Shown: positions 24,680 through 32,784 of the stretch, piece by piece
Layout of the letters: each line of letters begins with the position of its first letter
Position numbering within the stretch: the first letter of the stretch is position 1
The notes under the pieces: generated by a model
The model's database searches: none
Seen by the model: the letters and a program-made list of their open reading frames with translations, nothing else
What the model was told of the DNA's origin: nothing
Made by a program: the position numbers and the translations under genes
IMG/VR virus record: IMGVR_UViG_3300049491_000565
Location: 1 to 41,965 of that record
Length of the DNA: 41,965 nucleotides
Reading direction: 5' to 3' (one strand)
DNA from: a virus

Positions 24680-26195
24680 TCGAACAGCACTTGTAACGAT
24701 TGTTATTGGAGAGAAGTATGAAAGGCTTGCTGAAGTTTCGCATCCACTGTTAAAAAAATATGCAGAGAAAACTGGCTCTGACTTTATTGTTTGGAAAGAC
24801 TTCGATGGCCATAGTTTACCTGCTTATAAAAAGCTAGACATTTACGGTTTATTAAAAGAATACGACCGTGTTCTTTTTATAGATACCGATGTGATTATTC
24901 GTAACGACTGTCCGAATCTTTTCGAGCTAGTTCCAGAAACATACTTTGGAGCGTTTAACGAGTTTCCTTTTACCGACAGACATGAAGCGATGATGTCTAT
25001 GTGTCAGGACCGCGAATGGCTTCAAAAAAAGATTTATTTTAATTCAGGAGTTTTTGTTTGCTCGGCTTCGCACAGAAGTATTTTCAGGCATGGGATTGAG
25101 CCAAACAATTTTTATGAGCAGACACTTTTAAACTTTCGACTACACGCTCTAGCGATTCCTTTTTTTGACATTGGATATAAGTTCAATCGCATGACATGTT
25201 TAGATATTTTCGGTGTTGATAGATTTGATTCTTTTATTATGCACTACGCCGGATGCCCACTTGAGACAGATGCGTTTGTAGAGCAAATGCGCTCTGACTC
25301 AAAGATCTGGGCGGACATAAAAGACCACTACCCCCGAAAAATCCATTTTGATGCAAACGGAGGATTAGGAGATCAGGTTTGTGTAGAGCCAGTGATTAGA
25401 TATTTAAAAGAAACTATCTACAAAAAAGACGTTGTTAAAGTTACAACAAATTATCCTGATCTCTTTAAACATTTAAGAGTTGAGATTTTTGATAAAACAA
25501 AAGACCTCTGTGACACAAGAGGTAACTTCTCTGTAAATCTTCCACCTAATCATGCGGGCTATCTCTTAAATAACCACATTCTTACTCACCCTGTTGAGGC
25601 TGCATCGCTAGCTGCTTTTAAGGGACAAATGCCCCCTAATTGTAAGAAGATAGTTTTAGGTCACTACCCGATAACTGAGGAACTTTCTTTATTGGTTAAA
25701 GATGCCGTACTCGTGCATCCTGGAAGGAGCTGGCCGACGAAAACTTTTCCAAAAGAATTTTGGCTTGATGTAATTAAGTGCATTCAGGAAACCGGGAAAA
25801 AAGTTGTCTTGATAGGAAAAGAAGTGGGAGAAGAGTTTGGAGTTGTTGACTTAGGTAAGCATAAGATCCCATCTTTAATAAATAAATTAACCCTTAACGA
25901 GCTTATTGGAGTTATTTCTGAAGCAAAAGGAGGGTTGGTGTCTAACGATTCTTCCCCAATCCATATAGCCGGGGCATTTGACAATCCTATTCATTTAATA
26001 ACTATCGCAAAAGCTGACTTTAGAATTCTTCCATTTAGATACGGAGGTCAAACCTATAAGGCATTTAGTTACGGAAGATTAATTGATTTTCCATTTGATC
26101 CCAATTCGATTTATGAGATTAGAGTAGATAGAGCTTCTTCGGAGGTCATTAAAGCGCACTTACCTAATCCAAGTGAAATAGCAAGAAACATATGA
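24669..26195 (+). CDS. Two-domain glycosyltransferase (GT-A plus GT9-like)
   Basis: This 508-residue protein joins two domains. Residues 1-220 are a GT-A nucleotide-sugar transferase-like domain with a DTD (72-74) in RVLFIDTDVIIRNDC and an NSGVFV motif. Residues about 225-505 resemble heptosyltransferase-type GT9: GGLGDQV near the start, VHPGRSWPTKTFP, then VSNDSSPIHIAGAF. It could glycosylate the virion fibre or remodel host surface sugars; the context (after the fibre gene) slightly favours the first. ATG 24669 is used rather than TTG 24663; both overlap the previous gene. Confidence 0.8.
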   Translation: MKANRTALVTIVIGEKYERLAEVSHPLLKKYAEKTGSDFIVWKDFDGHSLPAYKKLDIYGLLKEYDRVLFIDTDVIIRNDCPNLFELVPETYFGAFNEFPFTDRHEAMMSMCQDREWLQKKIYFNSGVFVCSASHRSIFRHGIEPNNFYEQTLLNFRLHALAIPFFDIGYKFNRMTCLDIFGVDRFDSFIMHYAGCPLETDAFVEQMRSDSKIWADIKDHYPRKIHFDANGGLGDQVCVEPVIRYLKETIYKKDVVKVTTNYPDLFKHLRVEIFDKTKDLCDTRGNFSVNLPPNHAGYLLNNHILTHPVEAASLAAFKGQMPPNCKKIVLGHYPITEELSLLVKDAVLVHPGRSWPTKTFPKEFWLDVIKCIQETGKKVVLIGKEVGEEFGVVDLGKHKIPSLINKLTLNELIGVISEAKGGLVSNDSSPIHIAGAFDNPIHLITIAKADFRILPFRYGGQTYKAFSYGRLIDFPFDPNSIYEIRVDRASSEVIKAHLPNPSEIARNI

Positions 26196-26380
26196 CCAAA
26201 GAGGACGACGAGAAATACAACAAGCTGTATCCAGAGTTGGCTATACGCATAGTGAAGTTTACTAGGGATAGGGGTCGTCCTCCGACCGAAGAAGAAGAAA
26301 CAAAGCTACTAGAACAAATTATTGACGATGACTCGCGGGGTAAACTGAAGGCGTACAAGCCTTGCGGAAAAGCTAATTAG
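26192..26380 (+). CDS. Small charged hypothetical protein (62 aa)
   Basis: This is a highly charged 62-residue protein (many Glu, Asp, Lys) that starts in an ATGA overlap with the glycosyltransferase. No family was recognised. No membrane segment is seen. Confidence 0.55.
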   Translation: MTKEDDEKYNKLYPELAIRIVKFTRDRGRPPTEEEETKLLEQIIDDDSRGKLKAYKPCGKAN

Positions 26381-26391
26381 CCCTGTAGCAT
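26362..26391 (+). promoter_or_regulatory. Candidate promoter TTGCGG-18 nt-TAGCAT
   Basis: TTGCGG (26362-26367) and TAGCAT (26386-26391) are 18 nt apart. The -10 ends 7 nt before the ATG at 26399, a gene with only a weak ribosome binding site. It probably drives the lysis cluster. Confidence 0.5.
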
Positions 26392-26398
26392 CTGAGAT

Positions 26399-27040
26399 AT
26401 GAGGAACCCTTTATTATACTTTATTTTGTTTTTCCCTTGGGCTATTGCTAATGCGTCGATCGCAACAAGTGACTTGTCAGCGTGCAGAAAGCCTGTTCTA
26501 AACCGTGGAGTTATTCCCGAGAGTACCTTAAGAGAGTTTATCGATTGGGCAAAGTCTGCTCCAGATGAAGTCTTCACTGTTAATTCTAAATACGATGTGT
26601 ACTCAAGCGTTGTTGGAGAGCTTGGTCCATATAGGGGTCTCACGCATAGACGCGCGGTAATGGTCGACGTACTTCGTGTACTTGGAGGTTTTGAGTCTAG
26701 CTGGGATTACAGTGAGGGCATTGATGTCAATAACGGATCGTCTGCTCAAAGCAAGTGCAACGAAGAAGCTGGGATATTTCAAACGAGTGCCAATTCCATG
26801 ACGTTCGATAGATCGTTAAAAACGCTGTTTATCGATCAATGTTCAGGTCTGAGCGGAAAAACCGACTGTATTCGATTCATCAACTGTTCAAAGAATAACC
26901 CCAAGCACCTCTTCGTGATTGAATACACCGCTAGGCTTATTCGATTTACGGTTAATCATCATGGGCCATTGAAGCGTCGCGAAATTCACAAGTGGTTACG
27001 TCGCGATTGTGTATCTGCCGTAGAGAAACTCTTGCTATGA
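26399..27040 (+). CDS. Secreted lysozyme/lytic transglycosylase-like endolysin
   Basis: This 213-residue protein has a signal peptide (hydrophobic core at 5-18, ending IANAS). The mature part has GGFESSWDYSEG, with a candidate catalytic Glu at 99, and EEAGIFQTSANSM (122-134), the E-S...G-x-x-Q-x-S arrangement of lysozyme-superfamily transglycosylases. It would cleave peptidoglycan glycan strands. Six Cys suggest periplasmic disulfides. Sec export rather than a holin would release it, or a holin may act in addition. Confidence 0.72.
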   Translation: MRNPLLYFILFFPWAIANASIATSDLSACRKPVLNRGVIPESTLREFIDWAKSAPDEVFTVNSKYDVYSSVVGELGPYRGLTHRRAVMVDVLRVLGGFESSWDYSEGIDVNNGSSAQSKCNEEAGIFQTSANSMTFDRSLKTLFIDQCSGLSGKTDCIRFINCSKNNPKHLFVIEYTARLIRFTVNHHGPLKRREIHKWLRRDCVSAVEKLLL

Positions 27041-27041
27041 T
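27036..27041 (+). promoter_or_regulatory. -10-like TATGAT (TGC-TATGAT), 5 nt before ATG
   Basis: An extended -10-type TGCTATGAT overlaps the end of the endolysin gene and ends 5 nt before the ATG at 27047. It is the closest spacing in the series. Confidence 0.4.
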
Positions 27042-27046
27042 GAGGT

Positions 27047-27493
27047 ATGAAGATAGAAATTTCGGTCGAGGAGATTTTAGCAGCTCTAGGGTTGTTACTT
27101 GTTCCCTCTCCGGTATCGTATTTACTTAAGAAAGGTAAAAATAAAATGAGCGAAGAAGTTGTTAATGAAGGAACTGAGATTGGAATTAAACACACACAGG
27201 AGATGGCTGACTTGGTAGTGGCTATCGTACAAGGCTTTCATGCTGCAAGAGCAGACGGCAAATGGGACGTTGCTGACCTGCCGCATGTATTGCCTGCGTT
27301 CGCAAAGCTTGGTCCAGCACTTGAAGGCTTTAGCTCTTTAGGTGCGGAGTTGAAAGACTTGGACGCTGAAGAGATCAAAGCACTTGCTGCTAGCATGTTG
27401 CCTAACCTTGGCATTCCCGATGGCAAGATCAAGACTTACGTAGAAGAAGGCTTTGCTGTATTGGCCGCTGTTTACAAAATTATACGTGCTTAA
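27047..27493 (+). CDS. Hypothetical protein with N-terminal hydrophobic segment, possible second start
   Basis: This 148-residue protein has a hydrophobic stretch at 9-27 (EILAALGLLLVPSPVSYLL), then a Lys-rich segment and a helical, Ala/Leu/Glu-rich domain. A second ATG (27146, MSEEVV) preceded by AAAGG about 10 nt upstream would give a 115-residue soluble form without the hydrophobic part. Its place between the endolysin and lysis-type genes suggests a holin-related or regulatory role, but no family was recognised. Confidence 0.6.
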   Translation: MKIEISVEEILAALGLLLVPSPVSYLLKKGKNKMSEEVVNEGTEIGIKHTQEMADLVVAIVQGFHAARADGKWDVADLPHVLPAFAKLGPALEGFSSLGAELKDLDAEEIKALAASMLPNLGIPDGKIKTYVEEGFAVLAAVYKIIRA

Positions 27494-27966
27494 TGATAAA
27501 AAGAAGGGGGCCGTGTCTTGAGGAAAGATTTTGGCCAAGAGTTAACAAAGACACTCTAAATGGGTGTTGGATTTGGCTTGGCGCAAGTGCCCCTTCAGGA
27601 CACGGAAGGATAGGAAATCATAATAAGGTTTACCAAACCCACAGGGTATCATGGGAGCTTGAATATGGATCAATCCCAGCGGGACTGTGTGTTCTTCATA
27701 AGTGTGACAATCCTAGATGCGTTAACCCTGAACATCTTTTTCTAGGAACACAAATAGAAAACTTAAAAGATATGGATCAAAAAAAACGTAGGAGAGTTGG
27801 CGTTGGAATAAGAAATGCGAACGCTAAATTAAACAATGAAAGTGTCATGGAAATAAGAGAAAAATACTCAAGTGGCTCATTTACTAAAACTGCACTATCA
27901 GAAAAATATGGAGTATCTCAGTCAACCATTAGACAGGTAGTGGAAAGAAAGACTTGGAGGCTTTAA
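27493..27966 (+). CDS. HNH endonuclease, homing type
   Basis: This 157-residue protein has an N-terminal NUMOD/HNH-type fold: GCWIWLGASAPSGHGRI, then THRVSWELEYGSIPAGLCVLHKCDNPRCVNPEHLFLGT (HNH_3 style, about 50-88). A C-terminal helix-turn-helix (FTKTALSEKYGVSQSTIRQVVER) would bind DNA. It is a mobile gene that spreads by cutting alleles without it. It starts inside the stop of the preceding gene (TAATG). Codons are A/T-rich relative to neighbours. Confidence 0.9.
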   Translation: MIKRRGPCLEERFWPRVNKDTLNGCWIWLGASAPSGHGRIGNHNKVYQTHRVSWELEYGSIPAGLCVLHKCDNPRCVNPEHLFLGTQIENLKDMDQKKRRRVGVGIRNANAKLNNESVMEIREKYSSGSFTKTALSEKYGVSQSTIRQVVERKTWRL

Positions 27967-28200
27967 ATGGAATTTCTAATGGGATGGGGCAATCTACTTG
28001 CCGAAGTAGCCGCCTACATAGGACTCAAGAAACTAAGAGAGCATTCGGACCAATACACAAAGCTAGAACTAGAGCTTAAGAAGGAATTCGAGAAGCCGTA
28101 TGCTGAGAGAGATGACCTAAAATTCGTATCCATTAAAAGAGAGCTAGCGATTATTCGAGCTGCCTTTGAAAGGGACATGAAACTTGGTGCCGACAAATGA
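27967..28200 (+). CDS. Small helical protein, possible spanin/holin-related
   Basis: This 77-residue protein has a weakly hydrophobic N-terminus (MEFLMGWGNLLAEVAAYIGL) then a charged coiled coil (DQYTKLELELKKEFEK). It overlaps the downstream lipoprotein by 4 nt (ATGA). Inner-membrane/lipoprotein pairs in a lysis cluster can be spanins, but the hydrophobic segment is short, so this is only a suggestion. Confidence 0.55.
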   Translation: MEFLMGWGNLLAEVAAYIGLKKLREHSDQYTKLELELKKEFEKPYAERDDLKFVSIKRELAIIRAAFERDMKLGADK

Positions 28201-28643
28201 TAAGGTTGCTGCTGGGGGTTCTCTTTCTAGTGGCGTGTTCCTCACTAACTGTTGTGGATAGAGGACCCCTCTTTAACCTACTGCTTCGTCCGTATCCGGG
28301 GGAGGTGGGCAAATTAGTGAATCAACGATGCACGGAGTACACCTTCTTTAAATGCGTAAAGTTTGACCGTCTAGGATGGGATTTACGAGTGAAAGAAGAG
28401 CGTCAGCAATTAATCGATTTAAAGTTTGTATGCGATGTCGGAGGTCAAAGATTTGGCGTATGTGCTGACAAGGCTGCTCTTTGTCAGGTGACGACCTACA
28501 AGAAGACGTTTCTTGGAATTAAGGTTAAGACCTACACGGCAGTCATCAAGGAAATAAGCTTAGTGGATAAGTACGATCAATTACTCAATGCGAACACTTA
28601 TTGCGCAGCGCAAGAATCTGATCTGGGAAAAGAAATGTTCTAG
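28197..28643 (+). CDS. Lipoprotein
   Basis: This 148-residue protein has an N-terminal signal of type II: hydrophobic IRLLLGVLFLVAC then SS, with a lipobox LVAC (Cys 14). The mature part has several more Cys (RCTEY, KCVKF, VCDV, VCAD, LCQV, YCAA) and probably disulfides. It is coupled to the small helical protein upstream. It could be the outer-membrane spanin partner or a superinfection-exclusion lipoprotein. No family was recognised. Confidence 0.7.
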   Translation: MIRLLLGVLFLVACSSLTVVDRGPLFNLLLRPYPGEVGKLVNQRCTEYTFFKCVKFDRLGWDLRVKEERQQLIDLKFVCDVGGQRFGVCADKAALCQVTTYKKTFLGIKVKTYTAVIKEISLVDKYDQLLNANTYCAAQESDLGKEMF

Positions 28644-28652
28644 TCTAGGTAG

Positions 28653-28658
28653 TACACT
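28653..28658 (+). promoter_or_regulatory. -10-like TACACT, 6 nt before ATG
   Basis: TACACT lies in the 21-nt gap before the second fibre cluster, ending 6 nt before the ATG at 28665. No ribosome binding site is present. Confidence 0.4.
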
Positions 28659-28664
28659 GATCTC

Positions 28665-30875
28665 ATGGCTACAGCTGCTAATAAGACAAAGATTCCACCT
28701 GGCGGAACACTAGGCCAGGTTCTCACTAAAAACTCATCTACTAATTTTGATTACAGTTGGACGAGTCCTGCTGGTGCGGTGTCTTCTGTCTTTGGTCGTA
28801 CTGGCGCTGTAGTTGCTCAGAGTGGTGATTATTCCACGTCTCTTGTAACTGAGGGGACTAATCTTTATTGGACTCAGGCAAGATTCGATACGGCGTTCGC
28901 AGCAAAATCAACGAGTGGATTAGCTGAAGGGTCGAATCTTTATTTCACGGATGCTCGCGCACGCACGGCTGTTATTGCGTCTTCAATTATTAACGGAGAC
29001 CTTACTCACGCACCCGATGGTAACTCTGTATTTGATGCTTTAAATAGCAAGGTGGATCTTTTCGCTGGAGACCCTAACGCTATTGTTTTCTCAGGGCCAT
29101 CTAGCGACATTCAAACAGAAGCAAACTTTACATGGAACGGATCAGCGATGAACGTTCCCGGTACCATTACTGCAACGAACCTTAGTGGCACGAACACTGG
29201 AAACCAAACAGCAGCAACAGTGCCAAATACCCCTGCTGGGAATATCGCAGCTACAACTGTACAAGCGGCATTAAACGAATTGGATGCTGAAAAGGTTATT
29301 GGAAACACAGCCATTACTGGATCGACGAAAACTAAAATCACATACGACGCTAAGGGATTGGTAACGTCGGGTGCTGATGCAGCTGTTGCAGACATAACTG
29401 GACTACAGACGTTACTTGACGGCAAGTGGTCACAGGCTGGTGACACGATTGCAAGTGGAACTAAAACCATAGGCAATACAAACGCTGGCACTGCTGTAAT
29501 TGAGGCACGAGTAAACAATTTTAAGTGGGGGAAGTTTAGTAATACAGAGAGACTTTTTTACGACACTAACGGAAACAATCCTGTCGTTGATTTTAATTTA
29601 CTTACACTTAATCAAAGTGATGGGACGGCAAAGGTTCTTTGGTCCGCTGGGATATTAAACAATAGTAGCGGCACTCCTTCGGTTAACTGGGAAGATTCAA
29701 CTTTCTACAATCCTCAATCGGCAACAGTTGCTTTAGATTTAAACAATCTTCAATTTTTTGATGAGAATTCAAATACGTCACTTGATTTCTCAAGTAGTGG
29801 AGGCGAGCCAAGAACGTTGCTTGATTTTGCTTCAGGACCCTCTATTCGATGGCACAACAGAGAGCTGATAGATTACGCAGGCGTCACAGCTTTAAACTAT
29901 GAGAATGGTTCTTCTTCTGCGAGGTGCATGTTCGACCATAACGGATTTAGGTCAATAAGCTGGGGGGAAAGCGGTAGATATTTACAAGCATCGTCTGGGT
30001 TTACCGCACATGACTGGGAAAGCGGATATATTTATGACACAACGGACGGATCATATTCGGCTCAATTTATTCAACGTTATTTATATTACCCAGGCACTAA
30101 CAGTTATGCGATAGATTGGGGAACAGGTGTTTGGTATTCACCAAGCTTTGAACAACGCATTGTTATCAATGATACAGGTAGCGATAGTTATCTTGCTGGT
30201 GATTTTGGTGCGTCGCTTGTTTCTTGGAGGTCCGACAGTGGAAATATGCGTCTTGGGTTTTTTGGTGTAGCCGCCGTTATTCAACCTTCAATTGTAGACG
30301 CAATAACCGGACTAGAAACTCTTGGGCTTTTTCAAACAGGTGGTAGTAACTATTATTCTATGGCTAGGTTCGCTGGACTGTCTCAATATCTAATCCCATT
30401 TGGAACAGCTGCAACAGCGTTTGGATCAAACTCAAACTTTAACTTTGACTTCAACAACGTGAGATTCACACTAGGCAGCGCACAGGGCGGCAACAACATT
30501 GCCAAAGGAAACTTTGTTGCGACCTCCGCAGCCGATGTTGTTTCTAGATTTGTTGGAACCACTTCCCAGTCTGGTGATTTGTCGAGATGGTGTAACTCCG
30601 CAAACACAACTTTATCCTTGGTGACGTCTGCTGGTAAGTTTTCTATTGGAACGGCCTCAGCCCCTACTGCTTTATTGATGTTAGGTGCTGGGACGACAGC
30701 AGCAAGTACTGCTCCCCTAAAATTTAATAACGGGCCATTGAATACAACGTCTGAAGCCGGATCAATGGAGTTTAGGGACGAGAAATATTATCTCACGCCA
30801 ACAACAAACGCGTCAACGCGCAGGTTTCCTATAGCGTCCGATAACAACCCTCTAGGAATGCAGGTATTTTCATGA
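28665..30875 (+). CDS. Large tail fibre protein
   Basis: This 736-residue protein is Ser/Thr/Asn/Gly-rich with no catalytic motif. The N-terminus has the fibre-type repeat TEGTNLYWTQARFDTAFAAKS / AEGSNLYFTDARARTAVIA and a collagen-free stalk. The later part is beta-helix-like. The C-terminal STAPLKFNNGPLN..GSMEFRDEKYYLTPT resembles segments near fibre chaperone domains. It is the likely long fibre of a second adhesin cluster (28.6-32.8 kb). Confidence 0.8.
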   Translation: MATAANKTKIPPGGTLGQVLTKNSSTNFDYSWTSPAGAVSSVFGRTGAVVAQSGDYSTSLVTEGTNLYWTQARFDTAFAAKSTSGLAEGSNLYFTDARARTAVIASSIINGDLTHAPDGNSVFDALNSKVDLFAGDPNAIVFSGPSSDIQTEANFTWNGSAMNVPGTITATNLSGTNTGNQTAATVPNTPAGNIAATTVQAALNELDAEKVIGNTAITGSTKTKITYDAKGLVTSGADAAVADITGLQTLLDGKWSQAGDTIASGTKTIGNTNAGTAVIEARVNNFKWGKFSNTERLFYDTNGNNPVVDFNLLTLNQSDGTAKVLWSAGILNNSSGTPSVNWEDSTFYNPQSATVALDLNNLQFFDENSNTSLDFSSSGGEPRTLLDFASGPSIRWHNRELIDYAGVTALNYENGSSSARCMFDHNGFRSISWGESGRYLQASSGFTAHDWESGYIYDTTDGSYSAQFIQRYLYYPGTNSYAIDWGTGVWYSPSFEQRIVINDTGSDSYLAGDFGASLVSWRSDSGNMRLGFFGVAAVIQPSIVDAITGLETLGLFQTGGSNYYSMARFAGLSQYLIPFGTAATAFGSNSNFNFDFNNVRFTLGSAQGGNNIAKGNFVATSAADVVSRFVGTTSQSGDLSRWCNSANTTLSLVTSAGKFSIGTASAPTALLMLGAGTTAASTAPLKFNNGPLNTTSEAGSMEFRDEKYYLTPTTNASTRRFPIASDNNPLGMQVFS

Positions 30876-30905
30876 TTAAAATAAGGGAAAGAATCGAGGC
30901 ATAAA

Positions 30906-31259
30906 ATGGCACAGCTATTTACTAAGGCAAAATTATCGGGGTCTACAAACGGAAAAAATATAAAAGTTGTAGCCACAGCAACCGCTGGAACACTGATCCA
31001 CACAGCGGTAACTGGAACTTCTAGCTTAGATGAGATTTGGCTGTGGGCGTATAACGGCCATACTGCCGATGTTGTATTGACTTTAGAATGGGGCGGGGTT
31101 GCAGTCCCCGATGATCAAACGATTGTAACTATTCCATTTAAACAGGGGCGTTTTTTAATTGTTGACGGAAAACTTTTAAATAACTCACTTATCGTTAGAG
31201 CTTTTGCAAGTGTAGCTAACGTCGTCATTATTGACGGATACGTGAATGGGATCGTGTAA
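30906..31259 (+). CDS. Small beta-rich fibre-associated protein
   Basis: This 117-residue beta-rich protein follows the fibre gene and resembles small jelly-roll-like accessory proteins found in fibre clusters (SSLDEIWLWAYNGHTADVVLTLEWGG). It has a GAGG element upstream. The function is not established. Confidence 0.6.
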   Translation: MAQLFTKAKLSGSTNGKNIKVVATATAGTLIHTAVTGTSSLDEIWLWAYNGHTADVVLTLEWGGVAVPDDQTIVTIPFKQGRFLIVDGKLLNNSLIVRAFASVANVVIIDGYVNGIV

Positions 31260-31681
31260 TGGGCAGAAGGACAACAAGCAATACTCTTATCGGTGGCGCG
31301 CTGCCAATTGCGATGGGAGGAACTGGACAAATAAATGGGCACGCCATTGGGTATGGTCCTACTCCAGGGATTGCGGCGGGAGCAGGCGCAGGAACTGGGC
31401 CCAGTGTTTCTGTCACAGGAACAGACTCGGCTGGTGAGATTTCAGTTACTACAGGAACAACGCCGACGGCAGGGGCAACTGTCTTCACAGTTACTTTTAA
31501 TAAACCTTTTGCCACAACTCCTTATGTTGTTTTCTCTAGAAGCAATGCGAATGCTGCCCTATTGAACGGAACTACAATGGTATTTGTTACACCTTCTACA
31601 ACTACTTTTATATTTACAGCTGGATCTGCTGCCTTAACGGCATCTACCCAGTATAAATGGTCCTACCATACAGTTGGTTAA
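31259..31681 (+). CDS. Fibre tip-type protein
   Basis: This 140-residue Gly/Thr/Ala-rich protein starts at ATG 31259 inside the preceding TAA. The N-terminus (LIGGALPIAMGGTGQ) and the C-terminal TVTFNKPFATTPYVVFSRSNANAAL resemble fibre C-terminal domains. It may be a fibre tip encoded separately from the shaft. Confidence 0.65.
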   Translation: MGRRTTSNTLIGGALPIAMGGTGQINGHAIGYGPTPGIAAGAGAGTGPSVSVTGTDSAGEISVTTGTTPTAGATVFTVTFNKPFATTPYVVFSRSNANAALLNGTTMVFVTPSTTTFIFTAGSAALTASTQYKWSYHTVG

Positions 31682-31694
31682 TAAGGAGAGTAAA

Positions 31695-31877
31695 ATGGCA
31701 ATAGTATATTCAAAAACAGCAGATGGAAAACTAATGGTAACGGACTCTAAAATAGTTGAAGAAAAGCACGATCTTCGACAACTTCGTAAACACAAGCAAA
31801 TGCTTAAGGCTAAGCTAGATGAGATTAACATTTTGATTGATGAAGCTGTAAAATTAGGAGCAACAGATGAGCCATAA
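31695..31877 (+). CDS. Small coiled-coil protein (60 aa)
   Basis: The ATG at 31695 with AAGGAG upstream (9 nt spacing) is preferred over an in-frame start at 31674. The 60-residue product has a charged helix (LRQLRKHKQMLKAKLDEINILIDEAVK). It may be a fibre assembly factor or chaperone. Evidence is weak beyond the ribosome binding site. Confidence 0.65.
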   Translation: MAIVYSKTADGKLMVTDSKIVEEKHDLRQLRKHKQMLKAKLDEINILIDEAVKLGATDEP

Positions 31878-32040
31878 AAAAGAAGAGATCGCAAACGCAT
31901 TACAAAGACTTTTAAGCATCGCTTTGCAGTCACCAATGTCTGAGAAAGAGCATGTTGAAAATAGAAAAGCAGCTAACTTGCTGGCTATAGAACTTGGTCT
32001 TATAGAGGCACCTAAAGAAGAAGAACCTAAAAGTGAGTAG
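31867..32040 (+). CDS. Small helical protein (57 aa)
   Basis: This protein of 57 residues overlaps the previous gene by 11 nt and has an amphipathic charged sequence. It has two helices (HKKEEIANALQRLLSIAL; HVENRKAANLLAIELGL) and no recognised family. The overlap with both neighbours supports expression. Confidence 0.6.
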   Translation: MSHKKEEIANALQRLLSIALQSPMSEKEHVENRKAANLLAIELGLIEAPKEEEPKSE

Positions 32041-32452
32041 CTTAGCTGTTGGTGGAGCTATTCCACTTTCATTGCAATTACCGAATGGGGAGTCTAATAA
32101 ATTCCCCAGAGCGATTATATATAATGCAGATAGAACTGTGTTCGCTGGACCGATTGACCTAAGTCATAATGCTCTTGGCGAATACAAAGCTGCTGCAACT
32201 TACTCGATGCCATCTCAGGATTTTATCGTTGTTCAGTATATTGTTTACACGGATGCCGGACACACGACAGAGGACACCGACACATCAAACGGTAGAGTGT
32301 CTGTAGAATTTACTCGTCAATCAGATCCTTCTCAGATCAATAGAGCTGTAGAACTTGAAGCTGAGTTTCAATCTATTCAATTAGAAGTTGAATTTCAAAA
32401 CGTACAATTAGACGCCAACATCGCTCATGTTGAGCTAAACTCGGTTCCATAG
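32033..32452 (+). CDS. Fibre-cluster structural protein
   Basis: This 139-residue protein starts at GTG 32033. It has a beta-rich N-terminal domain (LSLQLPNGESNKFPRAIIYNAD...FIVVQYIVYTDAGHT) and a C-terminal repeated stretch of VELEAEFQSIQLEVEFQNVQLD, a short alternating pattern likely to form a coiled or beta segment. Such modules occur in virion accessory proteins. The function is uncertain. Confidence 0.62.
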   Translation: MSSLAVGGAIPLSLQLPNGESNKFPRAIIYNADRTVFAGPIDLSHNALGEYKAAATYSMPSQDFIVVQYIVYTDAGHTTEDTDTSNGRVSVEFTRQSDPSQINRAVELEAEFQSIQLEVEFQNVQLDANIAHVELNSVP

Positions 32453-32460
32453 GAGGATTC

Positions 32461-32784
32461 ATGGGAGCTTATTCATTCGTAAAAGGTTCAGACGTTACAA
32501 TCACTGTTCAGGTAAAAGATAAGGATACTAAGGTTCCTTACGCTTTAACTGGATTTACTTCAGCTACTCTTTTCATTAAGAAAGATGACAACACTTACCT
32601 CTCAGCAACGGGGACTCTAGTTTCTTCTGATTTAGGCAAGTTATCGTTTACTATCAATGAAACCGATTCCGACACGTTGAGAGCTGGAACTAAGTTAGAT
32701 ATTCAGCTGACGGTAAACCAAGGAAGTACAAAGACTAATTTCTTGATTAACGAAATGCTCTCAATATATGAGAACCTTGCATGA
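32461..32784 (+). CDS. Ig-like/BppU-like domain protein
   Basis: This 107-residue protein has the pattern FVKGSDVTITVQVKDKDTKVPYALTGFTSATLFIKK, a beta-sandwich N-terminal module of baseplate upper (BppU-like) proteins, with a second strand set after it. It has a good ribosome binding site (AGGAGG) and overlaps the next gene by 4 nt. Confidence 0.65.
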   Translation: MGAYSFVKGSDVTITVQVKDKDTKVPYALTGFTSATLFIKKDDNTYLSATGTLVSSDLGKLSFTINETDSDTLRAGTKLDIQLTVNQGSTKTNFLINEMLSIYENLA

